Positions 61,274 through 64,000 of a DNA stretch of 64,000 bases are shown one piece after another. The notes beneath the pieces are model-generated. The model searched no databases. It was not told the origin of the DNA and saw only the letters and a program-made list of their open reading frames with translations. The DNA is from RH-AL1 sp050013235 (GTDB lineage: Bacteria > Pseudomonadota > Alphaproteobacteria > Rhizobiales > Beijerinckiaceae). Positions within the stretch are counted from its first letter, which is position 1. Each line of letters starts with the position of its first letter. The stretch is taken from the NCBI GenBank assembly GCA_050013235.1, contig JBEKFQ010000012.1, positions 1 through 64,000 of the forward strand, given 5' to 3'. Both the position numbers and the translations under genes were made by a program.

Positions 61274-61678
61274 ATGCACCCCTTTCCGAGCGGGTTGCGC
61301 GGGGTGCTTGGAGACCGGTGGCGGCCGGCATCCAAGTCCAGCGTTCGCTCGAAAAGAATTGGAGCAAATCTCTTGCCATAAATCGTTAACGCTTTCTGCA
61401 TTTGGTACGCAAATTGCGTTAAATTTGACAATGTGATGACATAGCCACACAACCGCATTGCGGCATTTAATTATCGCACCGCAATAACTTATTGTAAAAC
61501 ATAAACAAAATTAGATATTCCCGGCCAAGACAGGTGTTCCGCCAAACTTTTTTCTCGTAACGCCGAGCTTCAGCTTTTCAGGCTTTTTAACCCGCGAGGG
61601 GGCATGTTCCGCTGCTTCCCGCTGGATTCGCGGCCCGGCGAGCCTCCCCCAATGGACAGAGGCCTATAGGCACTGGCG
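61274..61678. other. AT-rich intergenic region
   Basis: 405 bp upstream of the small protein and downstream of the ANTAR regulator gene. Between 61370 and 61530 the sequence is strongly AT-rich, with an inverted pair GCATTGCGGC / GCACCGCAAT around 61458-61486. It should carry the promoter of the small-protein gene. No gene recognised. Confidence 0.4.
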
Positions 61679-62968
61679 TCATTCCAACAACATCTGCATC
61701 CCGCGCTCGTATTGGCCGGTCAGGCGGTCGAATCTTTCGGCCAATTCGTCGCTCAAGGCGGCGACCATGGCTTGACCCTGCCCGGCCTGTTCGCGAAAAG
61801 GCCCCGAATCCGGCAAGGCGGCCTGAAACCCGAGCCAAAGCTCCGAAGCTTGCGCGAGGTCCCGGCGGATCTCCGGCGTGCTGAGCGGGATCGATTTGAG
61901 ATAATCGATCCCTTCGGAAAAGGCCGTCATCGCCGCCTCCATCGAACCGGGCGCGGGCCTCGCGGCAGGATCTTCGATCAAACCCGGCAGCAAGGCGAGC
62001 TTGGCCATTTTTTGCGCCAGCATGCGCTGCCGCCCCGAGACATTGATCACCCGCAGTTTTGTCGCGAGCCCCGCCGTTTCGAGATTGGCCGTGAGCCGTT
62101 CCGCATTATCGAGAAGCGCCCCGGCGAGGGCGTCGATCTCGGGCAATCTGGCGCGCGACGCGGGCTCGCCGGCGGCAAGTTTGAGACGCGCCCAAGGCGT
62201 GGCGACGGAATCGATGAGATCGCCGAAGGTCGGGGGGGACAGGCCCCGGCGCAGAATGCCGATATTCTCGTCGATCCGCGCGGCGGCGTCCTCGAGCTGA
62301 GCCGCAACACCGGTGGGCGCAAACTCCATCGCGCGCAAGGCATGGAGTTTGACCAGCCGTTGCGACAGCATCCGCAACTGCCCCGCCCGGTTCACGGCAT
62401 CGCCATAAAGAGCGGCGTGAATCACATGTTGCGATACTTGGCCGAGGCGCTGCTTGCTTTGCATCGCGGCGCTGCGTAGCGCGCGATAGGCCTCCTCCTC
62501 CGGGATCTGGCGGGCGCGCATCAGGATCCCCTTGGCCCGGTCGATCAATTTGCGCTCGTCGAAGCGATTGTTGATCTCGGCCAGTTCCGCGCGAAGCCGC
62601 TGCTCGTGGCGAAACCGCGCCTGGGCCACATGGATCAAGGCGCGCAGCCGGTTCGGGGCATAGCCATCGATCGCGTAAACGTGGATTCCGGCGAGAAGGG
62701 ATTGTTCGATCTTGCCGGCGTCGGGATCGCAGGTGAAGACCAGAACGGGCCGCGGCGCGGAGGCCGCGAGCGTGGTTAAATTGGTGAAAAGTGCATCGTC
62801 CGGGTGCTTTTCATAGCAAACGACCACATCCGCTGCACTGCGAATAACCTCTTGCACAAAGCAGCGGCTCGCCGATTCGCCCACGACATTGACGCCAGCC
62901 GAGAGCAAATCACCCGGTAAATCAGGATGATCCGCCGCCCGGGGCGCGACGACGAAGGCGGAAATCAT
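61679..62968 (-). CDS. Receiver-like/ANTAR/PilJ regulator, probable nitrate-responsive antiterminator
   Basis: A 429-residue protein in three parts. Residues 1-118 resemble the NasT receiver but the phospho-acceptor site reads VVVCYEKHPDD, without the usual aspartate. Residues about 118-185 form an ANTAR RNA-binding domain (LIDRAKGILMRARQIPEEEA then YRALRSAAMQSKQRL). Residues about 195-400 are a PilJ-type sensor with NRAGQLRMLSQRLVKLHAL, close to the nitrate-binding P-box of NarX, and a second VSGRQRMLAQKMAKLAL. It is divergent from a NarK-type nitrate transporter. It probably binds nitrate and prevents termination in nitrate genes. ATG 62968 matches NasT; ATG 63055 is an alternative. Confidence 0.85.
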   Translation of the reverse strand: MISAFVVAPRAADHPDLPGDLLSAGVNVVGESASRCFVQEVIRSAADVVVCYEKHPDDALFTNLTTLAASAPRPVLVFTCDPDAGKIEQSLLAGIHVYAIDGYAPNRLRALIHVAQARFRHEQRLRAELAEINNRFDERKLIDRAKGILMRARQIPEEEAYRALRSAAMQSKQRLGQVSQHVIHAALYGDAVNRAGQLRMLSQRLVKLHALRAMEFAPTGVAAQLEDAAARIDENIGILRRGLSPPTFGDLIDSVATPWARLKLAAGEPASRARLPEIDALAGALLDNAERLTANLETAGLATKLRVINVSGRQRMLAQKMAKLALLPGLIEDPAARPAPGSMEAAMTAFSEGIDYLKSIPLSTPEIRRDLAQASELWLGFQAALPDSGPFREQAGQGQAMVAALSDELAERFDRLTGQYERGMQMLLE

Positions 62969-63498
62969 ATCGAAAACAGATGGTACGGCGTGAGCATGGC
63001 AAAGACGCTGCAAGGATGACGCCACGGCGAAGCGCGACACCGGGCGCTCTCGCATAGGAACGGCCGCTTTGGCACAGGAAATGCTGATAGGACGCCGGGT
63101 GCAGCGCCGCGCCCGGCTTAATATGCACGCAAAGTCATGCCCGCAAAGACGTGGGTAGTCATGTGCCTCCCATCCGCTGTCACGCGGTTGCTTGCGTTCG
63201 GAGGGCATCATGTCCGGAATTCACCGGCCCAATCAGGGCAACGCGCGCGAATCCACGCGCGTGGCGGCGTCTCGCTCGCCATCGTGTTTTGCTGGTTCCA
63301 GCGACGCCAAGCTCCGCGCCATTCTCGCCTCCCTTCGCCATGCGCTCATCGCGGCCGCCCCGCAATCCGGCGAGCCTGCATCCTCGCGCGACGCCGCGAA
63401 CGCCGCAGGTTTGTCCCAAAACTTCTAGAAGCGCGCGCCGGCGCCGCCTCTCGACGCCGGTTCCGGTTCCTCCCAATCCTCCCGGAGACTTACGTTTC
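62969..63498. other. Divergent region with possible ANTAR target leader
   Basis: 530 bp between the ANTAR regulator and the transporter. Within the transporter's presumed leader, TCGCG-CGACGC-CGCGA (63384-63399) forms a 6-nt-loop hairpin inside a CCTGC/GCAGG pair, and ACGCGCG/CGCGCGT (63241-63262) forms another. The loops do not show the A1/G4 bases expected of known ANTAR targets, so the identity is open. A small frame at 63210 is listed separately. Confidence 0.4.
63210..63428 (+). CDS. Possible small ORF upstream of the nitrate transporter
   Basis: A 72-residue frame starting ATG 63210 with a good ribosome site (CGGAGGG). It reads SGIHRPNQGNARESTRVAAS and onward without a recognised domain or hydrophobic segment. 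It might be a leader peptide of the nitrate transcript, or chance. Codon bias is not convincing. Confidence 0.25.
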   Translation: MSGIHRPNQGNARESTRVAASRSPSCFAGSSDAKLRAILASLRHALIAAAPQSGEPASSRDAANAAGLSQNF

Positions 63499-64000
63499 AT
63501 GACCTCCCAAAAAGCGACCTCGATAGACCTCTTCAGTTTCAAAACGCCGCAAATGCGCGCGTTTCATTTGTCCTGGCTGGCGTTTTTCGTCTGCTTTTTT
63601 GCCTGGTTCGCCGTGGCGCCGCTCATGCCCGTGATCAAGGGTGAGTTCAAACTCACTGCCGATCAAATCGCCAATATCAACATTGCCGCCGTCGGCATTA
63701 CGATTTTGGCGCGCATGGTGATCGGGCCGCTCTGCGACAAATACGGGCCGCGCTTGGTTTACACGGCGTTGCTGATCTTTGGCGCGGTGCCGGTCATCGG
63801 CATCGCCTTCGCGACGTCCTACGAGACTTTCCTGGTGTTTCGCCTCGCCATCGGCGTCATCGGGGCCTCGTTCGTGGTCACGCAATTCCACACCTCCGTG
63901 ATGTTCGCGCCCAACGTCGTCGGCACGGCCAATGCGGCGGTTGGCGGCTGGGGCAACGCGGGCGGCGGCGTCACGCAAAGCGTCATGCCGATGGTTTTGG
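63499..64000 (+). CDS. Nitrate/nitrite MFS transporter (NarK/NasA type), partial
   Basis: The first 167 residues of a major-facilitator transporter, cut by the window end. FHLSWLAFFVCFFAWFAVAP (membrane helix 1), then ARMVIGPLCDKYGPRLVYTA (the MFS signature loop 2-3) and the nitrate signature region VGGWGNAGGGVTQSVMP match NarK-type nitrate/nitrite porters. It is divergent from the ANTAR-PilJ regulator, which supports a nitrate-assimilation locus that continues beyond the window. CGGAGACTTACGTTTC precedes the ATG. Confidence 0.92.
   Translation, partial: MTSQKATSIDLFSFKTPQMRAFHLSWLAFFVCFFAWFAVAPLMPVIKGEFKLTADQIANINIAAVGITILARMVIGPLCDKYGPRLVYTALLIFGAVPVIGIAFATSYETFLVFRLAIGVIGASFVVTQFHTSVMFAPNVVGTANAAVGGWGNAGGGVTQSVMPMVL

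Overview
The window is chromosomal DNA of high GC content, almost fully coding. The gene set and protein style (separate dnaK and dnaJ, obgE-proB, sdhCDAB, a CobH/CobI-type aerobic cobalamin pathway, an alphaproteobacterial sigma-32 promoter pattern before dnaK) point to an alphaproteobacterium, most likely of the order Hyphomicrobiales (Rhizobiales). A Beijerinckiaceae-like soil organism is my best guess, but that is inference from protein style without any database search. No rRNA, tRNA, complete insertion sequence or CRISPR array was seen.

Layout. 1-3129: cobalamin-riboswitch operon (DUF1636 protein, cobH, cobI, EamA transporter). 3131-5019: an orphan Imm52-like immunity gene and a nitronate monooxygenase-type flavoprotein on the minus strand. 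5384-12985: a compact fatty-acid beta-oxidation operon (acyl-CoA ligase, MerR regulator, thiolase, dehydrogenase/hydratase fusion, acyl-CoA dehydrogenase) closed by a terminator. 13234-20758: ppa, a small membrane protein, an O-antigen-ligase-like protein, a GNAT enzyme, a frameshifted SsuA-like binding protein, a hybrid histidine kinase and transaldolase. 20971-25919: glpD-glpK and a ClC chloride channel. 26256-27632: succinyl-CoA:3-ketoacid CoA-transferase subunits. 27743-32119: a GGDEF-EAL protein, proB and obgE.

32556-36180 is an accessory and decaying patch: vapBC, a second vapB fragment, a haem-linked GGDEF protein with a broken EAL domain, and the N-terminal stub of a Tat-exported phosphoesterase. 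36218-46091 holds a flavodoxin, a MotA/OmpA-like pair, SuhB, DUF2237, a chemoreceptor, a PPP phosphatase and two secreted proteins of unknown role. 46488-49829 is dnaK and dnaJ. 50164-53318 has a phospholipid-methyltransferase-like gene, pyrF, cytochrome b561 and a methyltransferase. 53544-56280 is a small island with an AlbA_2 (Schlafen-type) protein of low GC content, a LysE exporter, an orphan antitoxin and a T-shaped inverted repeat. 56280-60535 has DUF1097 and sdhCDAB. 61049-64000 has a small cysteine-containing protein, a receiver-ANTAR-PilJ regulator and the divergent start of a NarK-type nitrate transporter.

The most striking non-gene signal is a dispersed element made of two palindromes (P and Q, about 50 bp each) joined by a spacer of exactly 14 bp. 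It occurs in intergenic gaps around 13.9, 14.5, 16.7, 27.7 and 41.1 kb, with diverged or half copies at 20.9 and 56.8 kb. In five genes the outer TAG/CTA of the element is itself the stop codon.
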